Shown: piece after piece, positions 29,332-37,932 of the stretch
How the letters are laid out: every line of letters begins with the position of its first letter
Position numbering within the stretch: the stretch's first letter is position 1
DNA from: Roseivirga sp. E12
GTDB lineage: Bacteria > Bacteroidota > Bacteroidia > Cytophagales > Cyclobacteriaceae
NCBI RefSeq assembly: GCF_017592825.1
Contig: NZ_JAGFMD010000001.1
Location: forward strand, 62,001 to 126,000
Reading direction: 5' to 3'
DNA length: 64,000 nucleotides
Notes under the pieces: generated by a model
What the model was told of the DNA's origin: nothing
Seen by the model: the letters and a program-made list of their open reading frames with translations, nothing else
Databases searched by the model: none
Made by a program: the position numbers and the translations under genes

Positions 29332-30333
29332 ATGAAGGGCTTATTGATCACCGATAACCAAGAAGAACCTCTTTTAATTGCTGATGTACCGAAGCCAACT
29401 TTTCAGGCAGGACAAGTTCTTGTACGTATCAAGGCAGCCGCTTTGAACCGAAGAGATCAATGGATCAGACAAGGAATGTATCCTAACATTCAGTTTGGAA
29501 CTGTGCTTGGTTCTGATGGCGCTGGTGTTGTAGAAGCAATTGGAGAAAGCGTTTCAGAAAACCTGGTGGGAAAAGAAGTGATTATTAACCCAAACGTGAA
29601 TTGGGGAAAAGATCCGAAAGCGCAGGCCGCTGACTACTCCGTTTTGGGTATGCCTTCCAATGGTACGTTTGCAGAATATATTGTAGTCGAGGCCGATCGC
29701 TTACAAAACAAACCTGATCATCTAAACTGGACAGAAGCAGCAGCTTTGCCTTTGGCTGGTTTGACGGCCTTTAGAGCTTTGTTTCATCACGGAGCTGCTT
29801 CAACAGGAAAAAACGTCCTTATTTCCGGTGTAGGTGGAGGAGTGGCACAGTTTGCCTTTCAATTTGCCGTAGCTGCAGGTTGCAATGTTTATGTCACTTC
29901 AGGTTCCGAAGAAAAGATGCAAAAATGTCTCTCAATGGGAGCGAAGGGTGCCTATTCTTATAGAGAAGAAGCCTGGTTCACAAAGGCTCAGAAGGAAACT
30001 GGTGGCTTTGATGTAGTGATTGATAGTGCGGGTGGCAATCAAATCAATGACTTTATCAAGATCATGAAACCTGCTGGCCGAATCGTCTTTTATGGTGCTA
30101 CGAATGGCACACCTGAAAAACTAGATATGTTCCGCATGTTTTGGAACCAAATCACATTGCAAGGCTCCACCATGGGCAACGATCAGGAGTTTGAAGACAT
30201 GGTGACTTTTGTCAACCAACACCAAATCAAGCCTATTGTTGATTCCGTTCGTCCATTTGAACAGGCCATTTCAGCTTTTGACGAGATGAAAGCCGGAAAG
30301 CAGTTTGGTAAGCTTGTGGTTGTATTTGACTAA
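29332..30333 (+). CDS. quinone oxidoreductase-like MDR-family NAD(P)H enzyme
   Basis: 333 residues. GroES-like N-terminal domain (VLVRIKAAALNRRDQWIRQG, LGSDGAGVVEAIG) and Rossmann domain with VLISGVGGGVAQFAFQFA near 162. The catalytic-zinc Cys of alcohol dehydrogenases is replaced (RRDQW rather than HxD), as in zinc-free quinone oxidoreductases and enoyl reductases. It likely reduces quinones or activated double bonds with NAD(P)H. Its stop overlaps the stop of the opposing kinase gene in the tetramer CTAA (30330-30333). Confidence 0.85.
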   Translation: MKGLLITDNQEEPLLIADVPKPTFQAGQVLVRIKAAALNRRDQWIRQGMYPNIQFGTVLGSDGAGVVEAIGESVSENLVGKEVIINPNVNWGKDPKAQAADYSVLGMPSNGTFAEYIVVEADRLQNKPDHLNWTEAAALPLAGLTAFRALFHHGAASTGKNVLISGVGGGVAQFAFQFAVAAGCNVYVTSGSEEKMQKCLSMGAKGAYSYREEAWFTKAQKETGGFDVVIDSAGGNQINDFIKIMKPAGRIVFYGATNGTPEKLDMFRMFWNQITLQGSTMGNDQEFEDMVTFVNQHQIKPIVDSVRPFEQAISAFDEMKAGKQFGKLVVVFD

Positions 30334-32219
30334 GGCAGCTCTATTCGGAAATAAACTCCATTGCTGCCGCCTTCATAGGTGAGTTTTCCTTTTAGTTGAT
30401 CAACCATTAATCTTATTAATAGCATCCCAAGTCTTTGAGGTTGATCATGCTCCAAATCATCTTGTATTCCAGGTCCATTGTCTCGATAATGAATAATTCT
30501 TTTGTCGGTTGATACTTCTGAAGCGAGGCTAATTTTACCTTGGTCAATTTCTTTAAAAGCATACTTGAAAGAATTGGTAATCAGCTCATTAATGATCATG
30601 GCCATTGGAATGGCTTCATCAATATTTACTTCAAGACTATCACAATTGATGTTGGTAGTTACATTTTTTTCGTCACCAAAAGCGGCAGCAATTTCAGGAA
30701 TAAGTTGCTTTAAGTATTGCTGAAAATCAACGTTTAATCCTTGGTCAAATTCATAGAGGTTTTGGTGAATTAGGGCCATGGATTGAATCCGATGCCTAAG
30801 TGTTTGATAAAGTTCTTTTTGTGTTTCATTTTGTTCTCCATCCTCTTGTAGATAGATCAAGCTTGAAAGTACAGTTAGGTTATTCTTTACCCGATGATTT
30901 AACTCTTTATATAGCACATTCTTCTGACCAACTACCTCTTTTAACTTGGCATTCGTCTTTCGTGTGATGCCCTGCTGCGTTTTTAAACTCGTGTTAGCAC
31001 GTTTAAGACGGAAATAAAGAACTGCACTTACAATCGCTACGGCCAAGATGATCACTGAAAAGATAGCTGTCGCGATTAGAGCCTGTCTATTTCTAGCCAC
31101 ACGTCTTTGAGCAAGTTCTGTTTCTGTCTGTTGTTCTAGTAGTTTACGTTCTGCAAGCGCCTTTTCATTACTAGTGGTTAGCTCACCCAACTCCATTGAG
31201 TGAATCTCGGCCATACTCTTTTTTGTAGCTCCTAGTGCTTCATTAAGGTATTCTGCACTCTTTTTGTATTGGCCTAGTTCATAATACACCTCTCCAGCTA
31301 GGCGATATAAGTCTCCTAAATTACTTGTCCAGTTATTCTTAATACTTAAGTCAATGGCTTCAAAAGTGATGTCTACAGCCAATTCAGGCTTTCCACTTCG
31401 AGTGTAATGAAGCGCCAAAGTTTGCAGCACCGAAGTATAGTTCCGAAAACGCTCATTGGTCAGCATATGGCCTTTAGCTGAATCTAAATATCTAATAATT
31501 TGATCTGAAGCCGAAGGATCATTGTGCATGAGTAGGTAGCTTAGACCGTTTTGATTCAGTCCAATGAGGTAAGAGTCACCCACTTCTTCGGCAAGTTTAA
31601 GCGCATTATCCAAATGGTAGCGTGTAGTATCATAAGGGGTATCAATAATATCTATTTGAAACTGCAAGAAATAGGATGCCTTTGCATGTAGTAAATAGGC
31701 CTTTGGTCTCATTTCTACTTCATTATTAGCCATTAAAGCTTCGCTTTCTTCAATGTACTTTAGCGCAAGGTCAGCATTGTAAGTAGCTCGATAAAGCTCT
31801 ATGATATAACTGTAGACCCATAGTTGTGCATTGGCGTTTCGCCTTTTCTGATAGAATGTCAAAGCTTCTAGATAGGTTTGAAGAGCAACTGTATACTTGC
31901 CCTCTTCCTTGTTCATGTTCGCTCGAGAAAGGTTCATCTCTATTATGATTACCGAATCGGGTTCGTATTTGGTGAGCGTATTTGACTTTTCAAAAAGTGA
32001 ATTGGCTTCTTCGTAATTACCTCTTTTGGCGAGCAACTGCGCTGCTTCACTGTAGAGAGCAAAAGCTCTTTGTGAATTTGGGGAAGTTGAAGTCAGTTGA
32101 GTTTCTAGTTCACTTAGGACTTTTTCTGGTTCAGGAATGACCGGAAGAGGTGTGTTCTTTTGTTGAAAATTAAAGCCGGCAACTAGTGTGACAGCCAGAA
32201 AACAGTGAGCGATATTCAT
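30330..32219 (-). CDS. TPR-containing sensor histidine kinase (HisKA_2)
   Basis: 629 residues. After a short N-terminal hydrophobic stretch, residues about 35-360 form tetratricopeptide-like repeats (SEAAQLLAKRGNYEEANSLFEK, ALQTYLEALTFYQKR and others), expected to lie outside the inner membrane. One transmembrane helix (about 378-402) leads to a coiled linker and a HisKA_2 phosphoacceptor, ELNHRVKNNLTVLSSLIYLQ, then an ATPase domain (AIPMAMIINELITNSFKYAF, YRDNGPGI, GMLLIRLMVDQLKG). Its partner is almost certainly the divergently encoded response regulator 168 bases away. The stimulus is unknown. Confidence 0.9.
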   Translation of the reverse strand: MNIAHCFLAVTLVAGFNFQQKNTPLPVIPEPEKVLSELETQLTSTSPNSQRAFALYSEAAQLLAKRGNYEEANSLFEKSNTLTKYEPDSVIIIEMNLSRANMNKEEGKYTVALQTYLEALTFYQKRRNANAQLWVYSYIIELYRATYNADLALKYIEESEALMANNEVEMRPKAYLLHAKASYFLQFQIDIIDTPYDTTRYHLDNALKLAEEVGDSYLIGLNQNGLSYLLMHNDPSASDQIIRYLDSAKGHMLTNERFRNYTSVLQTLALHYTRSGKPELAVDITFEAIDLSIKNNWTSNLGDLYRLAGEVYYELGQYKKSAEYLNEALGATKKSMAEIHSMELGELTTSNEKALAERKLLEQQTETELAQRRVARNRQALIATAIFSVIILAVAIVSAVLYFRLKRANTSLKTQQGITRKTNAKLKEVVGQKNVLYKELNHRVKNNLTVLSSLIYLQEDGEQNETQKELYQTLRHRIQSMALIHQNLYEFDQGLNVDFQQYLKQLIPEIAAAFGDEKNVTTNINCDSLEVNIDEAIPMAMIINELITNSFKYAFKEIDQGKISLASEVSTDKRIIHYRDNGPGIQDDLEHDQPQRLGMLLIRLMVDQLKGKLTYEGGSNGVYFRIELP

Positions 32220-32387
32220 AGATTGACGAGTGGAGCAAAAGCTAAAGTATTCAAATTTCTAGTACTAAATGAATTTTACCTGTACCAACATTTAATTTTC
32301 CAGAGACATGTGTTATTCTCAATTGAAAAAATTCATATTGCAATAGACACAACTATTAATTGACAGAGTTACTGGCTGGTATATTCT

Positions 32388-32990
32388 ATGGATTCTTCCA
32401 AAGGGTTTAATATTTTTATTGTAGAAGATGAACTGATAATCGCTGAGAGTCTGAGGCGGATTATTAAAAATCTAGGTCATCGTTGTGTGGCAGTTGCCAA
32501 TTCTTATTTAGTTGCTGAGCGCACGATTCAGGAAGAGAGTTTTGACTTAGTTTTGCTTGATATCAATTTAAATGGTAGAAACGAGGGTATTGAACTAGGT
32601 AAGCTTTGCCAAAGGAAGAAACAACCCTTTTTATATATCACGTCTTATGCGGATCGTGATACTGTCATCGCTGCCAAAATGACCAAGCCAGGAGGCTATC
32701 TTAATAAGCCATTTAGTCCAGAGGATCTAATGATTGGTATTGAAATGGCAACAATAAGTAGGTCTAATGAGTGTCAAGAATTGTTAGGCAAATCAATTTG
32801 TCACCTCAATTTGTCAGAGAGAGAAATGGATGTACTTGAATGTCTCTATACGCGCCAATTGAATTCGGAAATCGCAAACAATTTGTCCATCTCGAGCCAC
32901 ACTGTCAAGTACCACCTTAAGAACATATACAGTAAGTTCGATGTATCGAGCCGTACTGACTTACTTAAAAAACTCCAATCCTTAGTGTAA
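32388..32990 (+). CDS. response regulator, receiver plus LuxR-type HTH
   Basis: 200 residues. The receiver domain (1-125) has the acidic pair E13/D14, phosphoacceptor D58 (LVLLDINL), T85 and K107 (LNKPFS). A LuxR/GerE HTH follows at about 138-198 (LSEREMDVLECLYTR, NSEIANNLSISSHTVKYHLKNIYSKF). Divergent from the HisKA_2 kinase, so they form a two-component pair. The next downstream genes on the same strand encode the large T9SS-secreted protein and its partner; regulation of that operon by this factor is a reasonable but unproven guess. Confidence 0.92.
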   Translation: MDSSKGFNIFIVEDELIIAESLRRIIKNLGHRCVAVANSYLVAERTIQEESFDLVLLDINLNGRNEGIELGKLCQRKKQPFLYITSYADRDTVIAAKMTKPGGYLNKPFSPEDLMIGIEMATISRSNECQELLGKSICHLNLSEREMDVLECLYTRQLNSEIANNLSISSHTVKYHLKNIYSKFDVSSRTDLLKKLQSLV

Positions 32991-33102
32991 TTGTATTGTG
33001 TCAACTGAGTTGGATTTATCCTCCCTCAGCAGTTCTCAGGCTTTCTTTTGTATAGTGCTTGAACTTATAATTACGTCATTCACATTATTAAAAATGTTAT
33101 AA

Positions 33103-33119
33103 CTACCCAAATTGGGTAG
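33103..33119. promoter_or_regulatory. perfect palindrome upstream of the secreted-protein operon
   Basis: CTACCCAA-A-TTGGGTAG: 8-bp arms around one base, 87 bases before the ATG at 33206 and 113 bases after the response regulator stop. No T-run follows, so it is not a terminator. It looks like an operator or dimer-binding site. Confidence 0.45.
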
Positions 33120-33205
33120 GAGGTAGCCTGCGATTTTGGCCTATCTTACAAATGTCATAGTGGTTTTATATCACTGGCATTTTTTAGTCAACCAAAACAT
33201 AACAT

Positions 33206-33652
33206 ATGAGAACTAATTTTACCAAGAATGGGAGGTATGCACTTATACCTTTCCTAATCTCTTTGCTTTTTTTCGGTGGTCCCTATTGGGCTCAGGCTCA
33301 ATCTGAGACTCAGACAGAGCCTGAGTATATTCAGGGATGGACAGCGTTGGAAGAAGCAGAGTTTCATTTTGATGTGCTATATGCCATTGTGAAATGCAGT
33401 CCTGAGAGCAATCCCATGATTTTGCTGAATGCCTTCAACGAGGGAGGAAATGTAAAGAGTATTGGATTTACTTTGAATTTTACTGACGGTAAAGGAAAGA
33501 CGGCTCAACACATTGTTGAAAAGTTTGATATTGCCTTTGCAGACATGCAAATCGCTTCTTGTGACTCAGATGAGTATAAGAATTTAAAATTTCCTGTACC
33601 AACTGGACTTGATCCAAGTAATCTTGCCATAGAAATCACTTACAATAAGTAA
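33206..33652 (+). CDS. small secreted protein co-transcribed with the T9SS protein
   Basis: 148 residues with a signal peptide (ALIPFLISLLFFGGPYWAQAQ). The mature part of about 115 residues has two Cys (IVKCSPESN, IASCDSDEY) that could form one disulfide, and a beta-rich appearance. I recognise no family. Its stop is two bases before the ATG of the 1366-residue protein, so the two are surely one operon, and they may act together (partner, processing factor or anchor; inference). Confidence 0.7.
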   Translation: MRTNFTKNGRYALIPFLISLLFFGGPYWAQAQSETQTEPEYIQGWTALEEAEFHFDVLYAIVKCSPESNPMILLNAFNEGGNVKSIGFTLNFTDGKGKTAQHIVEKFDIAFADMQIASCDSDEYKNLKFPVPTGLDPSNLAIEITYNK

Positions 33653-33654
33653 TC

Positions 33655-36600
33655 ATGAGAAAGTTTATATCAACTTTGATAATGATTGCTTGCTTGGGAG
33701 TGAGTATGCAGTCGTATGGGCAATCGTGTAACGATGTGCCGGTTATTAATAGCTTTGAACCCAATACTGGGTTTATTGGCAGTATAGTAGAAATTTTTGG
33801 AGCAAATTTTGACGCTACAAACCTGGAAAACAATCAGGTTTATTTTGGTGCTACTGAGGCGGTTGTGATCTCTGCTTCATTTGGAAAGCTTGAAGTAATC
33901 GTACCAGTGGGAGCTTCCACTGCACCGATATCTGTTAAAAATCAATGTGATCTAACAGCCTATTCTAAGGTAGCGTTTAATGGCATATTCTGCCCGACAC
34001 CAATCGATAATCAAACTTATCAAAATACAGCGTTTGAATTGAATGGTATCTTCGGAGCGTATAATATGATCTCCCAGGATATGGATTTAGATGGTAGACC
34101 AGATGTGGTATCATCCGGACTGAATGGAGGAATTACAATTGCCAAAAACAATAGTACACCAGGTAACCTAAGTTTCAGTGCATATAATTTTTCAACTGCT
34201 ACGAGATCTGTTTTTGCAGCGGATTTTGACGGTGATGGACTTAAAGACTTGGTGACCAACGCAAGCGTGTTGAGAAATACCAGTACAGGCCCTGGTAATT
34301 TTGGCTTGGCTGTAGCTCATAGCTCACAGGGGATATCTGGTTACCAAGTTGCAGCCGGAGACTTCAACAATGATGGGAAAGTAGATATTGTTGGAGAGAA
34401 TGGAAATATAGCCTGGATAGCGTTTAACACAAGTACCGGACCTGGCCACTTTAGTTTCGGTCCTAGACAGGTCATTGGTAATGTTGGAAGTCGTTGTACA
34501 GGAATTCAAGTTGCAGATGTTGATGGAGATGGTCGAACTGACTTTATCGCCTCTCAAGGGGGAGCCAATCGAGCCGTGAGTGTTAGGAATACAATAACGC
34601 CAGGAAGCATGACTGCCTCATTCGAAGCACCTGAATTTTGGTCATCAGATTCTGATTGGTCAGATGGAAGAGGAACGTTCCCTTACAGGGCGCAGATAGC
34701 CGACTTTGACAAAGATGGTAAGATAGATTTTACATCTTGTAATTATCTGGGAAATACCAACGTGGCGATATGGAGAAATATTTCAACTGTAGGTGATATT
34801 GTTTTTGCACCAACAGTGAATATCCCATCACCAACAAGGAACTACAGAATCGGTGTTGGAGATGTCGATGGTGATGGATTTCCTGATGTGGTGACTAAGT
34901 CTCTTGGCGTCAATGTATTTTCTGTATATAAGAATACTAGTGGAGGGCCTGGAGCGCCTACTTTTGCCTCAAGAGTTGATTACACTTCATCTTCTCGTGC
35001 AGAAGTCTCAGGTATTGTAATCGGTGATTTGGACGGTGACTTTGTTCCAGATATTGCGACTTCAGGAATAAGCAGTAGAACTATAAGGTTTCATAGGAAT
35101 ACGAGTGCTCAGGTTGATTCAGATCCTCCAACGGCCCTCACTAAAAATATCACTGTCGCATTAAATCCAAGTGGTACTGTGTCCATCATTCCAGCAGATG
35201 TGGATAATGGTTCTAGTGATGCCTGTGGACTTGATAGACTTGAACTTGATATCACCAGTTTTACTTGTAATGACATAGGAGAAAATGAAGTTATCCTTAC
35301 AGTATTTGATAACGCTGGTAATCAGACTTCGGCACCGGCAATAGTTAATGTTCAACCAGCGGCTATTATCGTTACGGGTCAAACCACTGTTTGTCAAGGT
35401 GAAACAATTTCAATGACAGCTAATGATGGGGATTCCTATCAATGGCAAAAGGATGGAGTGGATATTCCAGGTGCTACTGACCAGATTTACGTAGCTACCG
35501 AATCAGGAGCATATACTGTGACTGTGCAAAATGCCGGAGGCTGCTCCGGTACTTCATTGCCAACAGACCTAACGGTAAATGATAATCCAACTGTAGATGT
35601 ATTCCCTACTGGGACGACATATATCTGCCCTCCGAGCGGAACTGCCGTCTTAACCGCTTCTCAATCATCAATTTACCAATGGATGAAGGATGGTGTAGAT
35701 ATTCCTAATGCCACACAGCAAATTTATACAGCTACTGAAGTAGGGAACTACAGCGTCAGGGTTATTGATTTGTTTGGTTGTTCTGCTGAGTCTGATGAGG
35801 TGATCGTTGCAGCTAACCCACCAGAAATTGATGTAGTAGAGGGTGCCACTGCCATAACAAGTGGTAGTTTGAGTGATTATGGTGATGTTTTCCCGAATGC
35901 CGATAACGTGAAAACCTTTACTATTAACAATACAGGATCTAATGTGCTTGATATCTCTCAAATTTCTGTAAACGGAACGGATGCTCAATATTTTAATGTA
36001 GTAGGAGCACCAAGTTCCGTGGGTGCAGGCTCGTCTGCTGACTTCGATTTGGTGTTTAATGCTCCAAATATTACTTCTTACAGTGCTTCTGTTACTATTG
36101 TCAGCAATGATTGCGATGAAGGCAACATCACTTTTGATATTGCCGCGGAAATCACCTGTGTAGCAGCAGAGTTCTCCGAGGTGCCAGCGGATATATCTGT
36201 TAATACAGAAGAAGAAAGCTGTGCCGCAACTGTCAACTATCAGGTAGGCGCAAATGGCAATCCAATTCCTGATATTAGCTATAGTTTCACAGGAGCTACA
36301 TCGGGTAGTGGAGATGGAACGGGAGCTGGTGCTTCTTTTAACTTGGGAATTACCAATGTAACGCTGACTGTGACAAATGCTTGTGGGAATGATACCCATA
36401 CATTTACTGTCACGGTAATAGATAATGAAGACCCTGTTCTGTCCGATGTTCCTTCAGATATAACGGTAAACTCGCAGGATACGGATTGTTCTGAGATTGT
36501 GAACTGGACAGCACCAGGTGCTTCTGATAATTGTTCAGTAAGCCTTACAAGTTCACATAATCCAGGAGATGTTTTCCCTGTAGGCACTACAACTGTGACC

Positions 36601-37755
36601 TATACAGCCACTGATGGTAGTGGTAATGCTGTTAGTGCTAGTTTCAATGTTACAGTTGTACCTATTCCAATGGAAATAACAATGATACCTGCCGTCTTCA
36701 ATTCGGTTCAGAGTTTCAACGTGAGTTGTAATGGGGCTACAGACGGTAGTATTGATGCAACAGTGACCGGAGGATGTACTCCTTATACATATAGCTGGAG
36801 TAATGGTGATAATGTTGAAGATCCAACTGGTTTGGGTGCAGGAACTTATACCTTGACTGTAACCGATGCAAATGGCAGTTCAATTAATCAGACTGTTACA
36901 CTTACTGAGCCAGAACCTCTTCAGGCAAGTATCAATATGTCTCCTGAAAACCCAGTACCGACATATGGTGCAGATCATACTATTTATTTGGGTTATGGCA
37001 CTCAAACAGCTCTGTTAATAGCATCAGCTGATGGGGGTAATAACACTTATAGCTATAGTTGGACTGGCGCTGATATCTTAAATGGTGGAAGTTCTGAATC
37101 TATTGAGGTTGGTCCTCAAAGTACTAGTACATACGTAGTTGTGGTTTCAGATGAGAACGGCTGCTCTACTACTGAGAGCTTTACTGTGAACGTTGTAGAC
37201 ATAAGATGTTTACACAGAGATCGCATTAAGGGTAAAGGCAAAGGTAGTAAAGGTAACTATGCTGACCCTGAGACTATGGATAAATGGGATGGTAAGAAAG
37301 TTCACATTTGTCATAAAGGAAGAACCCTTTGTATCAGTGTAAATGCTGTGGCTGATCATTTAATGGAGCATGGAGATGCTTTAGGCACCTGTGGTACCAA
37401 TGTTATGGCAATGGCATCGAATAATCAAGAATCAGGATTTGCTGAAATAATTGAGGTAGGATCAGAAACTGAGACTAGTGATTTGAATGAGTTTAAGCTT
37501 AAAATCAATACTTATCCAAACCCGGCCTCTGATTTTATCAAAATCAATTTCTCTTCAGCTTTGGAAGGTGATGTGAAGTTAGTCTTGCTCGATGTAAATG
37601 GGATCGTTAAGGCTACTCCTTTTGAGGGGCGCCTTGAAGCCAACCAGGAAAAAGAGGTTGAACTTAACACCAAGCCATTTAAAACAGGTGTTTATGTGAT
37701 ACGCTTGATGACACCTATGGGTATTAAGAGTACTAAACTTTTGATTAAACAGTAA
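33655..37755 (+). CDS. large multi-domain T9SS-secreted adhesin-like protein
   Basis: 1366 residues. In order: signal peptide (to about 22); IPT/TIG domain (about 28-112); seven FG-GAP/VCBS calcium motifs of DxDxDG type at about 142, 190, 236, 288, 350, 403 and 458, enough for a seven-bladed beta-propeller; two Ig-like modules (YQWQKDGVDIPGAT, YQWMKDGVDIPNAT); a choice-of-anchor-D-like module (KTFTINNTGSNVLDIS); HYR modules (DNEDPVLSDVPSDITVN); SprB-type repeat (SCNGATDGSIDATVTGGC); a Cys/His module near 1217-1252 (HICHKG, HLMEHGDALGTC); and a C-terminal T9SS sorting domain from about 1283 (YPNPASDFIKINF). It is exported and probably fixed at the cell surface for adhesion or glycan binding. 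Confidence 0.92.
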   Translation: MRKFISTLIMIACLGVSMQSYGQSCNDVPVINSFEPNTGFIGSIVEIFGANFDATNLENNQVYFGATEAVVISASFGKLEVIVPVGASTAPISVKNQCDLTAYSKVAFNGIFCPTPIDNQTYQNTAFELNGIFGAYNMISQDMDLDGRPDVVSSGLNGGITIAKNNSTPGNLSFSAYNFSTATRSVFAADFDGDGLKDLVTNASVLRNTSTGPGNFGLAVAHSSQGISGYQVAAGDFNNDGKVDIVGENGNIAWIAFNTSTGPGHFSFGPRQVIGNVGSRCTGIQVADVDGDGRTDFIASQGGANRAVSVRNTITPGSMTASFEAPEFWSSDSDWSDGRGTFPYRAQIADFDKDGKIDFTSCNYLGNTNVAIWRNISTVGDIVFAPTVNIPSPTRNYRIGVGDVDGDGFPDVVTKSLGVNVFSVYKNTSGGPGAPTFASRVDYTSSSRAEVSGIVIGDLDGDFVPDIATSGISSRTIRFHRNTSAQVDSDPPTALTKNITVALNPSGTVSIIPADVDNGSSDACGLDRLELDITSFTCNDIGENEVILTVFDNAGNQTSAPAIVNVQPAAIIVTGQTTVCQGETISMTANDGDSYQWQKDGVDIPGATDQIYVATESGAYTVTVQNAGGCSGTSLPTDLTVNDNPTVDVFPTGTTYICPPSGTAVLTASQSSIYQWMKDGVDIPNATQQIYTATEVGNYSVRVIDLFGCSAESDEVIVAANPPEIDVVEGATAITSGSLSDYGDVFPNADNVKTFTINNTGSNVLDISQISVNGTDAQYFNVVGAPSSVGAGSSADFDLVFNAPNITSYSASVTIVSNDCDEGNITFDIAAEITCVAAEFSEVPADISVNTEEESCAATVNYQVGANGNPIPDISYSFTGATSGSGDGTGAGASFNLGITNVTLTVTNACGNDTHTFTVTVIDNEDPVLSDVPSDITVNSQDTDCSEIVNWTAPGASDNCSVSLTSSHNPGDVFPVGTTTVTYTATDGSGNAVSASFNVTVVPIPMEITMIPAVFNSVQSFNVSCNGATDGSIDATVTGGCTPYTYSWSNGDNVEDPTGLGAGTYTLTVTDANGSSINQTVTLTEPEPLQASINMSPENPVPTYGADHTIYLGYGTQTALLIASADGGNNTYSYSWTGADILNGGSSESIEVGPQSTSTYVVVVSDENGCSTTESFTVNVVDIRCLHRDRIKGKGKGSKGNYADPETMDKWDGKKVHICHKGRTLCISVNAVADHLMEHGDALGTCGTNVMAMASNNQESGFAEIIEVGSETETSDLNEFKLKINTYPNPASDFIKINFSSALEGDVKLVLLDVNGIVKATPFEGRLEANQEKEVELNTKPFKTGVYVIRLMTPMGIKSTKLLIKQ

Positions 37756-37775
37756 TACAACATTTAAAACCAATG

Positions 37776-37808
37776 AAAGGCTCCGAATATGCATTCGGAG
37801 CCTTTTTT
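37776..37808 (+). terminator. terminator after the T9SS protein gene
   Basis: 13-bp perfect stem (37776-37788 with 37793-37805), 4-base loop ATGC and a T-run. Confidence 0.9.
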
Positions 37809-37932
37809 GTAAGTTCCATCTAAATGTTGTAGGCGCCATTCACAATGGCATTCCTTTTACTATTACAATCCTGTAGTTTACTTCAGAGATAATTTAGTAA
37901 ACTCACTTTTAACTTATCAAAGACTAAAATAT

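Noticed and set aside
30328-30335. Overlapping stop codons of the MDR and kinase genes (CTAA) as a regulatory device
   Set aside because: Tight convergent ends are common in compact genomes and nothing else marks the site.
34074-35060. Regularly spaced repeats that could suggest a repeat array
   Set aside because: They are FG-GAP/VCBS protein motifs at irregular spacing (46-62 residues) with diverged DNA, not a CRISPR array.
35668-36399. A 243-codon leftward open frame inside the T9SS protein gene
   Set aside because: It is antisense to repetitive Ser/Thr/Gly-rich coding sequence, with Cys/Ile/Ser-rich nonsense composition; the + strand protein is fully explained.
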